A stretch of 64,000 nucleotides of DNA from Gordonia sihwensis NBRC 108236. Lineage in GTDB: Bacteria; Actinomycetota; Actinomycetes; Mycobacteriales; Mycobacteriaceae. Where the stretch lies: contig NZ_BANU01000008.1 in NCBI RefSeq assembly GCF_000333035.1, forward strand, positions 62,001-126,000. Reading direction: 5' to 3'. Made by a program: the position numbers and the translations under genes. This document shows, in pieces, positions 50,462-59,501 of this stretch. The notes beneath the pieces are model-generated. The model was not told where the DNA came from. It saw nothing but the letters and a program-made list of their open reading frames with translations, and made no database searches. How positions within the stretch are numbered: the first letter of the stretch is position 1; each line of letters starts with the position of its first letter.

Positions 50462-51697
50462 ATGACTGCGCCCGTGACAATCGACAAATCGGCCCAGACC
50501 CGCAATCTCGTTCTCGCCACCGTCGCCTTCGCGATCAGCTTCTGGGCCTGGAACCTGATCGCTCCGCTGGGCGTGTTCTACGCCGGACCGAACGAACTCG
50601 ATCTCGACTCCACGCAGAAGTCCGTGCTCGTCGCGGTGCCGATCCTCGTCGGCTCCCTCGGCCGGATCGTCGTCGGCGTGCTGACGCCCCGCTACGGCGG
50701 CCGCATCATGTTCACCGCGCTGCTGCTGATCTCGGCGCCCTTCGTGATTCTGGTGGCGGTGGCCGGTGAGCTGAAGTCGTACCCGATGTTGCTGGTGATC
50801 GGCTTCTTCCTCGGCATCGCGGGCACCACCTTCGCCGTCGGCATCCCGTTCCTGAACAGCTGGTACGAACCCAGTCGCCGCGGTTTCGCGACCGGCGTCT
50901 TCGGCGCCGGGATGGGCGGGACGGCGCTCTCGGCGTTCTTCACGCCGCGGTTCCGCGAATGGTTCGGCTACTTCCCCACGCACATCATCATCGCGGTGGC
51001 GCTGGTGGTGGTCGCGGTGGCCTGCTGGATGTTCATGCGCGAGGCCCCGGCGTGGGAGCCGAACACCGAGTCGGCGGTGCCGAAGCTCGTCGGCGCTCTC
51101 AAGCTGCCGATCACCTGGCAGATGTCCTTCCTGTATGCGGCGGCGTTCGGCGGATTCGTCGCTTTCTCCACCTACCTGCCGACGTACTTGAACGACGTCT
51201 ACGACATCACCGACCTGAAGTCGGCCGGCGCCCGCACCGCCGGATTCGCCATCGCCGCGGTGGTGATGCGACCGGTCGGCGGTGCACTCTCCGACAAGTT
51301 CGGGCCGCGGATCATCACCGCGATCTCGTGCGGCGGCGCCGCAGTGCTGGCCGTGTGGATGATGACCAAGCCCGACCTCGGCAGCGGGCTGGCCGCGGTC
51401 GACTTCATCCTGATGGCGATGATGATGGGAATGGGATCGGGTTCGGTCTTCGCCTGGGTGTCGCTGGCCTCACCGCCCGCACGCGTGGGCGCGGTCACCG
51501 GCCTGGTCGGTGCGGCGGGTGGCCTCGGCGGCTTCTTCCCGCCGCTGGTGATGGGCGCGACCTACAACGCGGTGGAGCACTCGTACACGATCGGCCTCGG
51601 GCTCCTGGTGGCCTTCGCGGCGGCGGCGTGTCTGTTCACCGTCTTCGGCATCCCGAAGAGTGAGGCCGAACGTGAGCGGGCGGAGGCGTCGGCATGA
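50462..51697 (+). CDS. narK: Nitrate/nitrite MFS transporter
   Basis: A 411-residue, 12-helix major facilitator of the NarK type. The nitrate signature regions are FLGIAGTTFAVGIPFLNSWY and GAAGGLGGFFPPLVMG. It should import nitrate for NarG and/or export nitrite; which of the two is not visible. Coupled to narI (no gap) and to the cupin gene (ATGA). Confidence 0.93.
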   Translation: MTAPVTIDKSAQTRNLVLATVAFAISFWAWNLIAPLGVFYAGPNELDLDSTQKSVLVAVPILVGSLGRIVVGVLTPRYGGRIMFTALLLISAPFVILVAVAGELKSYPMLLVIGFFLGIAGTTFAVGIPFLNSWYEPSRRGFATGVFGAGMGGTALSAFFTPRFREWFGYFPTHIIIAVALVVVAVACWMFMREAPAWEPNTESAVPKLVGALKLPITWQMSFLYAAAFGGFVAFSTYLPTYLNDVYDITDLKSAGARTAGFAIAAVVMRPVGGALSDKFGPRIITAISCGGAAVLAVWMMTKPDLGSGLAAVDFILMAMMMGMGSGSVFAWVSLASPPARVGAVTGLVGAAGGLGGFFPPLVMGATYNAVEHSYTIGLGLLVAFAAAACLFTVFGIPKSEAERERAEASA

Positions 51698-52023
51698 GCG
51701 CGGTGTCGTTACCCGAAGTGGTCGAGGAACTCCTGTCCGAGGCGCGCGAAGCGCACTCCGGGCGCGCCGGACGCACGGTGCGCGGTCACAGCGACCACCG
51801 GCTGCGGCACACCGTGATCGCGCTCCGCGCCGGCGCCGAGCTGTCCGACCACGAGAGTCCCGGCGAGGCGACCCTCCAGGTCCTCCATGGCCGCGTTCGG
51901 CTGACCTGTGAGGACGGCGACTGGGAAGGGGGCGCCGGCGCCCTCACCGATATTCCCCCGACCCGGCACGGACTGGTCGCCGACGACGACTCAGCGGTCC
52001 TGCTGACCGTCGCCCTGCGCTGA
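51694..52023 (+). CDS. Small cupin-domain protein at the end of the nar operon
   Basis: A 109-residue single cupin. The strand pattern HTVIALRAGAELSDHESPGEATLQVLHGRVRL fits the cupin core, with histidine and glutamate residues that might bind a metal. It is coupled by ATGA to narK, so is made together with nitrate reductase; its task is unknown. Its last 33 bases are overlapped on the other strand by the end of the modC frame. Confidence 0.78.
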   Translation: MSAVSLPEVVEELLSEAREAHSGRAGRTVRGHSDHRLRHTVIALRAGAELSDHESPGEATLQVLHGRVRLTCEDGDWEGGAGALTDIPPTRHGLVADDDSAVLLTVALR

Positions 52024-53124
52024 CCTCGGCGGGCCGGCGGAGATTTCGGCTCCCGGACGGGGCTCACAGCCCCGTCCGGGAGCCGAAATCTCATCGGGCG
52101 TGCGCAAGCGCCGAACTCGCATCCCGGTCGGGGTGAACCACGCCTGTTCTCCGACACCCGGCGGCACCGCACCCACCGGAGTCTGCGCCACCAGACCGCC
52201 GTCGCTCTCGACGAGTACCCGGCCCGCGTGCACCGACACCGAACGCACCCGGCTCCGGACCGCGCCCGACGTCCGGGACACCGTGACCTCGTGCGGAACC
52301 ACGATCCCGAACGCCCGGGCCCCGTCCGCGACGTCCTCGACCGCGACCGCCGGCAGCACATCGTCCCCGGTCACCAGGGCGCCCTCACTCCAGACGCCGT
52401 GCACCACCGCGTATCCCGCCAGGGCTGCGCTGAACGGATGAGCCGGCGCCGCGGCCATCTGCGCCGGCGTCGTCTCCTCGACGACGGTGCCCGACTCGAT
52501 CACCAGACACCGGCTCGCCCACTGCCATGCGTCCGCCAACTCGTGTGTCACCAGGACGCTGGTGGTCCCCGTGCGCGCGAGCTCGTCGGAGAGCATCCGC
52601 CGGATCTGCGGAGCGCTGGCCGCATCGAGCGCGGCGAAGGGCTCATCGAGCAGCAGCACCTCGGGTTCGGCGGCGAGCGCGCGGGCGATCGCGACCCGCT
52701 GCTGCTGGCCGCCCGAGAGGCGATGCGGCTTCCACCCGCCCGCATCGGGCAGACCGATCCGATCGAGCCAGCCCTCCGCGACCGCGCGCGCCTGCCGCCG
52801 GGATCGGCCCTGGGCACGCGGCCCGAAGGCCAGATTGTCGACGACCGACAGGTGCGGGAAGAGCCGGGGCTTCTGCTCGAGCAAGGTCACTCTGCGCTGC
52901 TCGGGCGGGACGTGGACGCGGCCGTCGAGGACTCGTCCACCCAGGCGGATCTCGCCCGCGGTCGGCCGGATGAGACCCGCCAGCGCGCCCAGGAGCGTCG
53001 ACTTGCCCGCACCGTTCGGTCCCAGTACCGCCAGGCACTCCCCGTCCGGCACCTCGAACGCGGCCGAGACGGTGAACTGCGCTCGGCGGATCTCGATGCG
53101 CGCGGTGAGCGGCTGGCCGCTCAC
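51991..53124 (-). CDS. modC: Molybdate ABC transporter ATPase
   Basis: A 377-residue ATPase: Walker A GPNGAGKS (35-42), signature LSGGQQQR (136-143), Walker B LLLDE (to Asp160-Glu161), and a C-terminal Mop/TOBE part (VVHGVWSEGALVTGDDVL onward) typical of ModC. GTG at 53124 overlaps the modB stop by GTGA. The protein reads through a long palindrome (52040-52092) and then antisense into the cupin gene, giving a tail of about 35 residues foreign to the family; the natural end was probably near GMRVRRLR. Confidence 0.92.
   Translation of the reverse strand: MSGQPLTARIEIRRAQFTVSAAFEVPDGECLAVLGPNGAGKSTLLGALAGLIRPTAGEIRLGGRVLDGRVHVPPEQRRVTLLEQKPRLFPHLSVVDNLAFGPRAQGRSRRQARAVAEGWLDRIGLPDAGGWKPHRLSGGQQQRVAIARALAAEPEVLLLDEPFAALDAASAPQIRRMLSDELARTGTTSVLVTHELADAWQWASRCLVIESGTVVEETTPAQMAAAPAHPFSAALAGYAVVHGVWSEGALVTGDDVLPAVAVEDVADGARAFGIVVPHEVTVSRTSGAVRSRVRSVSVHAGRVLVESDGGLVAQTPVGAVPPGVGEQAWFTPTGMRVRRLRTPDEISAPGRGCEPRPGAEISAGPPRSAQGDGQQDR
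52040..52092. repeat. Perfect 25-bp-stem palindrome between cupin and modC ends
   Basis: Positions 52040-52064 are exactly complementary to 52068-52092, with a CAC loop; the outer end is GAGATTTCGGCTCCCGG. It lies 16 bp after the cupin stop and inside the modC frame. Its length and perfection suggest a mobile palindromic repeat rather than an ordinary terminator, but it can end transcripts from both sides. Confidence 0.8.
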
Positions 53125-53909
53125 CGGACCGCGTCCGTTCGCCACGACCGCAGCCCGAGCACGATCACCGCGGTACTCACCAGCAACAGCAACGAGAGCG
53201 CAACCGCCGAATCCTGCGTGACGCCCACCCCGTTGAAGGCGGTGTAGATGGCCAGGGGCATGGTCCGGGTGACGCCCGGAGAGTTCCCCGCGAACAGTGC
53301 CGTCGCCCCGAACTCGCCGAGCGCGCGTGCGAAGGCGAGCGCCCCACCGGCGGCCAGACCCGGCAGCACGAGCGGAAGCGTGATCCGCGACAGCACGCGC
53401 CAACGGCCGGCTCCGAGGGTCGAGGCGATCTGCTCGTAGCCGTCGCCTGCGGTTCGCAGCGCACCCTCGACCGCGATGACGTAGAACGGCATGGCGACGA
53501 ACGTCTGCGCCACCACCACCGCGGCAGTCGTGTACGGCAGGCTGTAGCCCGTCGCCTCGAACACCGGCTTGCCGACCAGCCCCGACCGACCCAGCAACGA
53601 CAGCAGCGCCAGTCCGCCGACCATCGGCGGCAGCACCAGGGGGATCAGGACCGTCGCGCGCAGCACCGACGCCCAGCGCTGCGGCGCGCGGGCGATCACC
53701 ACGGCCAGCGGGGTGCCGATCACAGCGCACGCGGCGGTCGCACAGGCCGCGGTGACCAGCGACAGCCACAGTGCCGTCAGCGATGCCGACGAGAAGAGGT
53801 CGGCGCCGAGCGTCTCCCACCGCACCCGCGAGATCAACCCGACGATGGGCGCGACCAACAGAGCCAGCGCGACCAGCGCGGGCACGTACAGCGCCTTCGG
53901 CAGCATCAC
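53121..53909 (-). CDS. modB: Molybdate ABC transporter permease
   Basis: A 262-residue permease with six helices and the ABC-coupling loop ALGEFGATALFAGNSPG that contacts ModC. The [22 protein letters not shown] segment is the usual binding-protein-dependent transport signature. 43 bp after modA, overlapping modC. Confidence 0.93.
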   Translation of the reverse strand: MMLPKALYVPALVALALLVAPIVGLISRVRWETLGADLFSSASLTALWLSLVTAACATAACAVIGTPLAVVIARAPQRWASVLRATVLIPLVLPPMVGGLALLSLLGRSGLVGKPVFEATGYSLPYTTAAVVVAQTFVAMPFYVIAVEGALRTAGDGYEQIASTLGAGRWRVLSRITLPLVLPGLAAGGALAFARALGEFGATALFAGNSPGVTRTMPLAIYTAFNGVGVTQDSAVALSLLLLVSTAVIVLGLRSWRTDAVR

Positions 53910-53952
53910 CGGGGCCTCGGTGGCGACGTGGCGGCCTCGGGCCGGGAACCGG

Positions 53953-54711
53953 TCACGGCGCGCCGAAACCGTACTTCGCCAGGATCTTCTGTCCTGCGGG
54001 CGAGAGGACGTAGGCGGTGAAGGCAGCGGCGGCCGCCGGCGACGGAGCCTTCTTCGACACCGCGATCGGGTAACGGTTGACCGCGACCTGAACGTCGGCG
54101 GGAGTGATGCCGATCAGCTTGCCGTTCGAGGCGGCCACATCGGTCTTGTAGACCAGACCGGCGTCGGCCTCGCCCGCCTCGACGCGGTTGACCACCGAGG
54201 TCACGTTGGTCTCCTCGCTGACCGGCGAGACGTCGACGTGCGCGGCGGCGAGCAGCTTGCGTGAAGCCTTGCCACAGGGCACCTCCGGAGCGCAGAGCAC
54301 GGTGGTGACTCCGGGCTTCGTCAGGTCGGCCAGGCTCGTGACGTGCTTCGGGTTGCCCGGCGCGACGGCGATCTGCATCGTATTGGTCGCGAAGACGGTG
54401 CCCGCGTCGGTGACACCGGCGTCGGTGACCGGCGTGAGACTCGACTGGTCCGCGAAGGCGATGACGTCGACGTCGGCGCCCTCCACGATCTGGGTCGCGA
54501 GGGCCTGCGAGCCGTCGTACACGATCGGCGCCACCGAGTACTCCGGGTGCGCCGCGGTGAAGGACTTGGCCAGTTCGTCGAACGATCCCTGCAGCGAGGC
54601 CGCGGCGAAGATCCTGATCGGCGCCGAGGCACCGGCCGACGCCTGCTCCTGACTGCTGCATCCGGCTACCAGCAGCATCAGTCCGAGCACTGCGGCCACG
54701 AACTTCTTCAT
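53953..54711 (-). CDS. modA: Molybdate-binding lipoprotein
   Basis: A 252-residue periplasmic-type binding protein anchored by a lipobox (VAGC, Cys18). The ligand region starts IRIFAAASLQGSFDELAKSF, where serine residues bind the oxyanion. The ATG shares one base with the stop of the HTH-Mop gene. The frame stays open upstream to 55809 only because of GC-rich composition. Confidence 0.94.
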   Translation of the reverse strand: MKKFVAAVLGLMLLVAGCSSQEQASAGASAPIRIFAAASLQGSFDELAKSFTAAHPEYSVAPIVYDGSQALATQIVEGADVDVIAFADQSSLTPVTDAGVTDAGTVFATNTMQIAVAPGNPKHVTSLADLTKPGVTTVLCAPEVPCGKASRKLLAAAHVDVSPVSEETNVTSVVNRVEAGEADAGLVYKTDVAASNGKLIGITPADVQVAVNRYPIAVSKKAPSPAAAAAFTAYVLSPAGQKILAKYGFGAP

Positions 54712-55121
54712 CAGACGGCACTCCTTCCCGACGGGGTCTCCACGACCACCGCCGTCGCTTTGACCGTCGCGGTCGCAAGGGAGCCCACTTCCAATCCGAG
54801 TTCCCTCACCGCCTCGGTCGACATCAGCGACACCACCCGGTGCGGGCCGCTGCGCATCTCCACCTGGCTCATCACCGGGTCGGACTGAACATGTGTGACG
54901 ATCCCGACGAAGCGGTTCCGAGCGCTGGTGCCGCGCGTCACCGGATCGTGGCGCCCCGATTCCGCGGAGGCGAGAAAGCCTGCGAGGTCGGCACCGTCGA
55001 CAGTGGCGCGGCCCGAGTCGTCGGTCCCCGATGCGATCCGGCCCTGTTCGATCCATCTGCGGAGGGTGTCGTCGCTGACGCCGAGGAGGTCCGCGGCTTG
55101 CCGAATCCGAAACACGGTCAT
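54711..55121 (-). CDS. HTH-Mop protein, probable molybdate-responsive regulator
   Basis: A 136-residue protein with an N-terminal MerR/excisionase-type helix-turn-helix (FRIRQAADLLGVSDDTLRRWIEQGRI, residues 4-29) and a C-terminal Mop domain (RNRFVGIVTHVQSDPVMSQVEMRSG to LGSLATATVKATAVVVE) which binds molybdate or tungstate. It is first in the mod operon and likely controls it according to Mo supply. Start ATG at 55121; the frame is open to 55310 without similarity. It differs from E. coli ModE, whose HTH is of the LysR type. Confidence 0.87.
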   Translation of the reverse strand: MTVFRIRQAADLLGVSDDTLRRWIEQGRIASGTDDSGRATVDGADLAGFLASAESGRHDPVTRGTSARNRFVGIVTHVQSDPVMSQVEMRSGPHRVVSLMSTEAVRELGLEVGSLATATVKATAVVVETPSGRSAV

Positions 55122-55273
55122 AACGACTGAATCTATACGCATCTGCGGCAGCTCGCTCGCCTTGCGGTGCGCATCTGAGGACTCGCGATCGCCCGGGCCC
55201 TCCGCCGACCGCGACCGGCGCCTGCGCTCCCGGGCTGCGCACCCGACCGATCCCGAGCCGATAGGCTGAGGCC

Positions 55274-55306
55274 ATGCCTTTGCGTGCGGACCGGAGTCCC
55301 GAGTGA
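55274..55306 (+). CDS. Ten-codon leader peptide before moeA, probably leaderless
   Basis: The -10 hexamer TAGGCT (55262-55267) is followed by six bases and an ATG that opens a ten-codon frame ([10 protein letters not shown]). Its TGA overlaps the GTG of moeA (GTGA). The spacing is the same as at the leaderless tmk and mannosyltransferase starts. moeA has no good Shine-Dalgarno site, so its translation may depend on this leader by coupling. Confidence 0.45.
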   Translation: MPLRADRSPE

Positions 55307-56529
55307 TCACCGTCGACGAGCACCGCTCCCGGATTCAGACAACCGTGTCGCGCCTGCCCGCGACCATCCTCTCCATTCACAGTGCGGCCGGGCTCGTCCT
55401 CGCCGAGGACGTCACCAACCGGTGGCCGGTCCCGCTGTTCGACAACTCCGCGATGGACGGTTACGCCGTCCGGCGCGTCGACGCAGCGGTGGGCGCGACG
55501 CTGAAGGTGGTCGCCGACGTTCCCGCGGGCAGTCCGGACGACCCGCCGATCGGCGCCGGAGAGGCCGTCCGGATCATGACCGGCGCGCCGGTTCCCACCG
55601 ACGCCGACGCGATCGTCCCCCTGGAGCACACGGATCTCGGCACCGAGATCCTGGCGACGCCCCCGGACAGCGTGACCGTCACGGTGGAACCGAAACCGCA
55701 CGCCCACATCCGGCGATCCGGCGAGGACGCACCGGCGGGCGCCGTCGCCGTTTCGGCGGGCACGGTTCTCGGCCCGTGGCAGGTGTCGGCGATCGCGTCG
55801 GCCGGACACGACCGGGTCCTGGCCTACCGCCGGCCCCGGGTCGCTGTGATCTCGACCGGAACCGAACTCGTCGAACCCTCGCAGACGCCCCGCCGCGGGC
55901 AGATCCCGGAATCCAACTCCGTGCTGCTGTCGGCCGCGGTGGCGGAGGCGGGCGCCGAAGTGGGCTGGACGGCGACCGTCGAGGACGACGAGGAAGCCCT
56001 CCGGCGGACTCTCGCCGATCCGGACGTGGACGCGGTCGTCCTCACCGGCGGCGCCAGCGTCGGCGCGTTCGACGTGGTCAAAGCGGTCCTGAACGGGGTG
56101 GTCGGCATCGAGTTCACCACCGTGGCGATGCAGCCCGGCAAACCGCAGGGCTTCGGGCTACTCGGGGTGCGCGCCCCGAGCGCCGAACGCACCGGGATCC
56201 CGGTGTTCTGCCTGCCCGGCAACCCGGTCAGCGTCGCGGTGTCGTTCGAGATGTTCGTGCGGCCGGCCCTGCGGAAGATGGCCGGGCACACCGACCTCGA
56301 TCGCCCGCGCGTGGTCCGGCGCGCCGCGACGGGCTGGCGCAGCCGCGCCGACCGGGTCCAGATCCTTCCCGCGGTGGCCGACGCACAGACCGTCCGGCCG
56401 GCCTCCCGCGGCGGCAGTGGCTCACACCTGGTGTCCTCGCTCGCCGACGCCTCCGCGCTGGCGATCGTGCCCGCGGACGTGGTGGAGATATTCGAGGGAG
56501 ATCCCGTCACCGTGATGGTGCTGTCATGA
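55303..56529 (+). CDS. moeA: Molybdopterin molybdenumtransferase MoeA
   Basis: A 408-residue enzyme inserting molybdate into adenylylated molybdopterin. Motifs: [11 protein letters not shown] near residue 45, [17 protein letters not shown], the MPT-binding [16 protein letters not shown] and [18 protein letters not shown] at 55303 overlaps a short upstream frame. First main gene of moeA-moaC-mobA-DUF6457-moaD, with stop and start overlaps throughout. Confidence 0.95.
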   Translation: MITVDEHRSRIQTTVSRLPATILSIHSAAGLVLAEDVTNRWPVPLFDNSAMDGYAVRRVDAAVGATLKVVADVPAGSPDDPPIGAGEAVRIMTGAPVPTDADAIVPLEHTDLGTEILATPPDSVTVTVEPKPHAHIRRSGEDAPAGAVAVSAGTVLGPWQVSAIASAGHDRVLAYRRPRVAVISTGTELVEPSQTPRRGQIPESNSVLLSAAVAEAGAEVGWTATVEDDEEALRRTLADPDVDAVVLTGGASVGAFDVVKAVLNGVVGIEFTTVAMQPGKPQGFGLLGVRAPSAERTGIPVFCLPGNPVSVAVSFEMFVRPALRKMAGHTDLDRPRVVRRAATGWRSRADRVQILPAVADAQTVRPASRGGSGSHLVSSLADASALAIVPADVVEIFEGDPVTVMVLS

Positions 56530-56999
56530 GCGGCGGCCCCTTCACTCACCTGGACGATGCGGGCCAGGCACGCATGGTCGACGTGACCGAGAAGAATCCG
56601 ACGGTCCGCAGTGCGACCGCGCAGGGCTTCGTCCGGTGCTCGCCGCAGATCGTCGCCGCCCTCCGCGACGGCGCGGTCCCTAAGGGGGATGTGCTGGCGG
56701 TGGCGCGCATCGCGGGCATCTCGGCCGCCAAACGCACTCCGGAACTGCTGCCGCTGGCCCATGTGATCGGCGTGCACGGCGCGGCCGTCGACCTCGCGAT
56801 CGTCGACGACGGCGTCACCGTCTCGGCGACGGTCCGCACCGCCGATCGCACGGGGGTGGAGATGGAGGCGCTCACCGCCGTCAGCGTCGCCGCGCTGGCG
56901 CTCGTCGACATGGTGAAGGGCCTCGACAAATCGGTCGAGATCGAGAACGTCCGGCTGGTGCGCAAGACCGGCGGCAAGAGCGGCGACTGGGTGCGATGA
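56526..56999 (+). CDS. moaC: Cyclic pyranopterin monophosphate synthase MoaC
   Basis: A 157-residue MoaC, second step of Moco synthesis with MoaA. Diagnostic: [27 protein letters not shown] and [20 protein letters not shown]. Overlaps moeA and mobA by ATGA. Confidence 0.96.
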   Translation: MSGGPFTHLDDAGQARMVDVTEKNPTVRSATAQGFVRCSPQIVAALRDGAVPKGDVLAVARIAGISAAKRTPELLPLAHVIGVHGAAVDLAIVDDGVTVSATVRTADRTGVEMEALTAVSVAALALVDMVKGLDKSVEIENVRLVRKTGGKSGDWVR

Positions 57000-57583
57000 C
57001 CGCGGCCATCGTGCTCGCCGGAGGTCGTGCCGCCCGCATGGGCGGTGCCGACAAGGCAAGTATCGACATCGGCGGGCGCACGCTGATCGACGCCGTGTAC
57101 GACGCACTCGCCGGCGCCGACCCGGTGATCGCGGTCGGACCGCAGAGCGTGGGCCGGCCGGGTGTGCGGGTGATCCGGGAGGATCCCCCGTTCGGCGGTC
57201 CGGTGGCCGGACTGGCCGCGGCACTCGGGGCCGTCGGCGACAGCGCCGAGGTGTGGCTGCTCGCCTGCGACCTGCCCCGCGCCGAGGCGGTGGTCGCGCA
57301 ACTCCGGGACGTCGCTCTCGCCGCCGTGGACGACGCGGTGGTCCTGGAAGACGCCGACGGCCGGATCCAGTGGCTGGCGGGACGGTACCGGACGGAGTCG
57401 CTTCGCCGGGCGGTCGCCGCGCTGACCAGTGCGCGTGACGCGTCGATGCGGGCGCTGACCGCGGGGCTGTCGCTGCGCACGGTGGTCGACCGAGCCGGCG
57501 CCGCGATCGACCTCGACACCTGGGACGACGTGCGCGATTATCGGTTGACCACCCGAACCGTCGATACGGAGGACGAATCGTGA
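56996..57583 (+). CDS. mobA: Molybdenum cofactor guanylyltransferase MobA
   Basis: A 195-residue nucleotidyltransferase that attaches GMP to Mo-molybdopterin, forming the MGD cofactor that NarG needs. The start [19 protein letters not shown] is the GTP-binding loop, and [15 protein letters not shown] and [10 protein letters not shown] are typical. ATGA overlap with moaC; GTGA-type overlap with the next gene. Confidence 0.92.
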   Translation: MTAAIVLAGGRAARMGGADKASIDIGGRTLIDAVYDALAGADPVIAVGPQSVGRPGVRVIREDPPFGGPVAGLAAALGAVGDSAEVWLLACDLPRAEAVVAQLRDVALAAVDDAVVLEDADGRIQWLAGRYRTESLRRAVAALTSARDASMRALTAGLSLRTVVDRAGAAIDLDTWDDVRDYRLTTRTVDTEDES

Positions 57584-57825
57584 CCGCCTATCCCCCCGGC
57601 CTGGACCGCTGGGCGCAGGAACTCGCCCCGGCCCTGGGTCGGAATGAGGCCGAGGTGCCCACCGCGCTGCTGCTGGATGTGACCCGCGATGTCGCTCACT
57701 CGATCCTGCGCCCGGCCGGCCCCATCACGACCTATCTGATCGGCCTCGCCGTCGCGAACGGCATGTCGGCAGAGGATGCGGCCGCACGGGTGCACGAACT
57801 GGTGGAGAAGAGATCGGCCGAATGA
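57580..57825 (+). CDS. Small DUF6457-like protein in the Moco operon
   Basis: An 81-residue helical protein (LDRWAQELAPALG, LLLDVTRDVAHSILRPAGPITTYLIGLAVANG). Proteins like this occur next to Moco genes in actinobacteria, but no role is known. GTG start overlaps the mobA stop, and its stop overlaps the moaD ATG, so it is made in step with both. Confidence 0.78.
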   Translation: MTAYPPGLDRWAQELAPALGRNEAEVPTALLLDVTRDVAHSILRPAGPITTYLIGLAVANGMSAEDAAARVHELVEKRSAE

Positions 57826-58058
57826 TCATCCGTTACTTCGCGGGAGCCGCGGAGGCCGCGGGCCGTTCGGAGCAGACCGCTGACGGTTCCGCGGCGGTCG
57901 GCGACTTGAAGGCTCGGCTGTCCGGAGAACTGGGCCCCGAGTTCGAGCGAGTGCTGAGCTGCTGTTCGATCCTGGTGGACGGGGTCCGCGCCACCGACGA
58001 GACGGTCGCGGCGGCCGACGCCACCGTGGACGTCCTGCCGCCCTTCGCCGGCGGCTGA
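57822..58058 (+). CDS. moaD: Molybdopterin synthase sulfur carrier subunit
   Basis: A 78-residue ubiquitin-like protein. It ends in Gly-Gly, required for thiocarboxylation, and PPFAGG is the typical tail. With MoaE it forms molybdopterin synthase. Its activator MoeB/MoeZ is not in the window. Its end faces moaA with only 16 bp between. Confidence 0.93.
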   Translation: MIIRYFAGAAEAAGRSEQTADGSAAVGDLKARLSGELGPEFERVLSCCSILVDGVRATDETVAAADATVDVLPPFAGG

Positions 58059-58074
58059 CGGCACCGGCTCGGGC

Positions 58075-59076
58075 TCACCCGCCGATCGCGGACATCGGAC
58101 GGTCGGGCTGCAGGAAGCCGGGATCGTCGATGCCGTGTCCGGCGAGCTTCGCGGTCACCGACTCGCGGATGGCCGACTCGATCCGTTCGTCCGGTGCCCC
58201 GGAACGCAGCAGCGCACGCAGATCCGATTCACCGCGTGCGAACAGGCAGTTCCGGAGCTGTCCGTCGGCGGTGAGTCGCACCCGGTCGCATGAACCGCAG
58301 AACGGCGCGGTCACCGAGGCGATGACCCCGACGGTGGTGGGCCCGCCGTCGACCGTGTACAGCTGTGCCGGATTCGAGCCGCGGTCGTCGCACGCGCTGA
58401 GGGCGAACTCCGCCGACAGGGCCGCGAGGATGTCGTCACCGGTGACCATCTGCGCCCTCGACCAGGTGTGCCCGGCATCGAGCGGCATCTGCTCGATGAA
58501 TCGCAATTGAGCGCCGTGCTCGCGCGCGAAACGGACGAGGTCGGTCAGCTCGTCGTCGTTGACGCCGTGCATCGCGACGGTGTTGATCTTGAGCGGCGTG
58601 AGGCCGGTGGCCTGTGCGGCGGCGATCCCGCGGAGCACGTCGTCGAGCCGGTCCCGGCGGGTCAGCGTCGCGAACCGGTCCGCTCGCAGCGTGTCGAGGC
58701 TGATGTTGAATCTCTCCAGACCCGCATCGGCCAGCTCCCGAGCCCGCGTGTCCAGTCCGATCCCGTTGGTGGTGATGGAGACGCGCAGCGGTCCGTCCGC
58801 GCCCTCGATCGCCGAGAGCCGGTGCACCACGTCGGCCAGGTCGGGTAGCAGCAGCGGCTCGCCCCCGGTCAGCCGTACCTCGACGATCCCCAGCGACGCG
58901 AAGACCGACGCCAGACGGATGATCTCGTCGGTGGTCAGCAGTTCGGGACGCGGGATCCACGGCACGCCCTCGGCGGGCATGCAGTAGGTGCACCGGAGGT
59001 TGCACCGGTCGGTCAGGGAGATCCGGAGATCTCGGTGCACGCGGCCGAATCGATCGACGAGCTCGCGGCCGGTCAT
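58075..59076 (-). CDS. moaA: GTP 3',8-cyclase MoaA
   Basis: A 333-residue radical SAM enzyme, first step of Moco synthesis. The SAM cluster ligands are Cys25, Cys29, Cys32 (CNLRCTYC), and the C-terminal second [4Fe-4S] site is Cys260, Cys263, Cys277. The protein ends in the essential Gly-Gly (MSAIGG). ATG at 59076 overlaps the moaE stop; the frame upstream is moaE antisense-free extension without similarity. Confidence 0.96.
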   Translation of the reverse strand: MTGRELVDRFGRVHRDLRISLTDRCNLRCTYCMPAEGVPWIPRPELLTTDEIIRLASVFASLGIVEVRLTGGEPLLLPDLADVVHRLSAIEGADGPLRVSITTNGIGLDTRARELADAGLERFNISLDTLRADRFATLTRRDRLDDVLRGIAAAQATGLTPLKINTVAMHGVNDDELTDLVRFAREHGAQLRFIEQMPLDAGHTWSRAQMVTGDDILAALSAEFALSACDDRGSNPAQLYTVDGGPTTVGVIASVTAPFCGSCDRVRLTADGQLRNCLFARGESDLRALLRSGAPDERIESAIRESVTAKLAGHGIDDPGFLQPDRPMSAIGG

Positions 59077-59501
59077 GTCGCGACCCGGCCCAAGCCGACC
59101 CACGTGTGCGAGCCGTCGCTCTCGATCTGCTTCTTCCATATCGGCAGTTCGGCCTTCACCGTCTCCACCAGATCGCGATCGAGGTCGAAGGCGTCACCGC
59201 GATGCACCGACGAGACCGCTGCGACGATCGCGACGCCGCCGACCGGCAGCCGGCCGACCCGGTGGCTGACCGCGATCCGCACTCCGGGTCGGTCGACGCG
59301 CTCCGCGATCTCGCGCAGGATGCGCTCGCTGTCGGGGTGAGCGCTGTACTCCAGTTCCACTACCTGCCCGCGCGCGTCGGGATCGTTGTCGCGCACCGTC
59401 CCCACGAACAGCGCGGTGGCGCCCGCATCCGGTGCCGCTACGGCGTTCACATGGGCCGCGACGTCGAGGTCGACGTCACTGATCCGGGCGAGGACGATCA
59501 T
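59073..59501 (-). CDS. moaE: Molybdopterin synthase catalytic subunit
   Basis: A 142-residue MoaE with the VGTVRDNDP and LEYSAHP motifs, VSHRVGRLPVGGVAI and the catalytic lysine region PIWKKQ. Coupled by overlap to mog before and moaA after. Confidence 0.94.
   Translation of the reverse strand: MIVLARISDVDLDVAAHVNAVAAPDAGATALFVGTVRDNDPDARGQVVELEYSAHPDSERILREIAERVDRPGVRIAVSHRVGRLPVGGVAIVAAVSSVHRGDAFDLDRDLVETVKAELPIWKKQIESDGSHTWVGLGRVAT

Noticed and set aside
55122-55302. Moco riboswitch in the gap between the mod and moe operons
   Set aside because: The required multi-stem arrangement was not seen; the gap is explained by two divergent promoters and a short leader.
53953-55809. 618-codon frame continuing upstream of modA
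   Set aside because: Only the part from 54711 has a signal peptide, lipobox and ModA similarity; the rest is antisense to the Mop gene and moeA.
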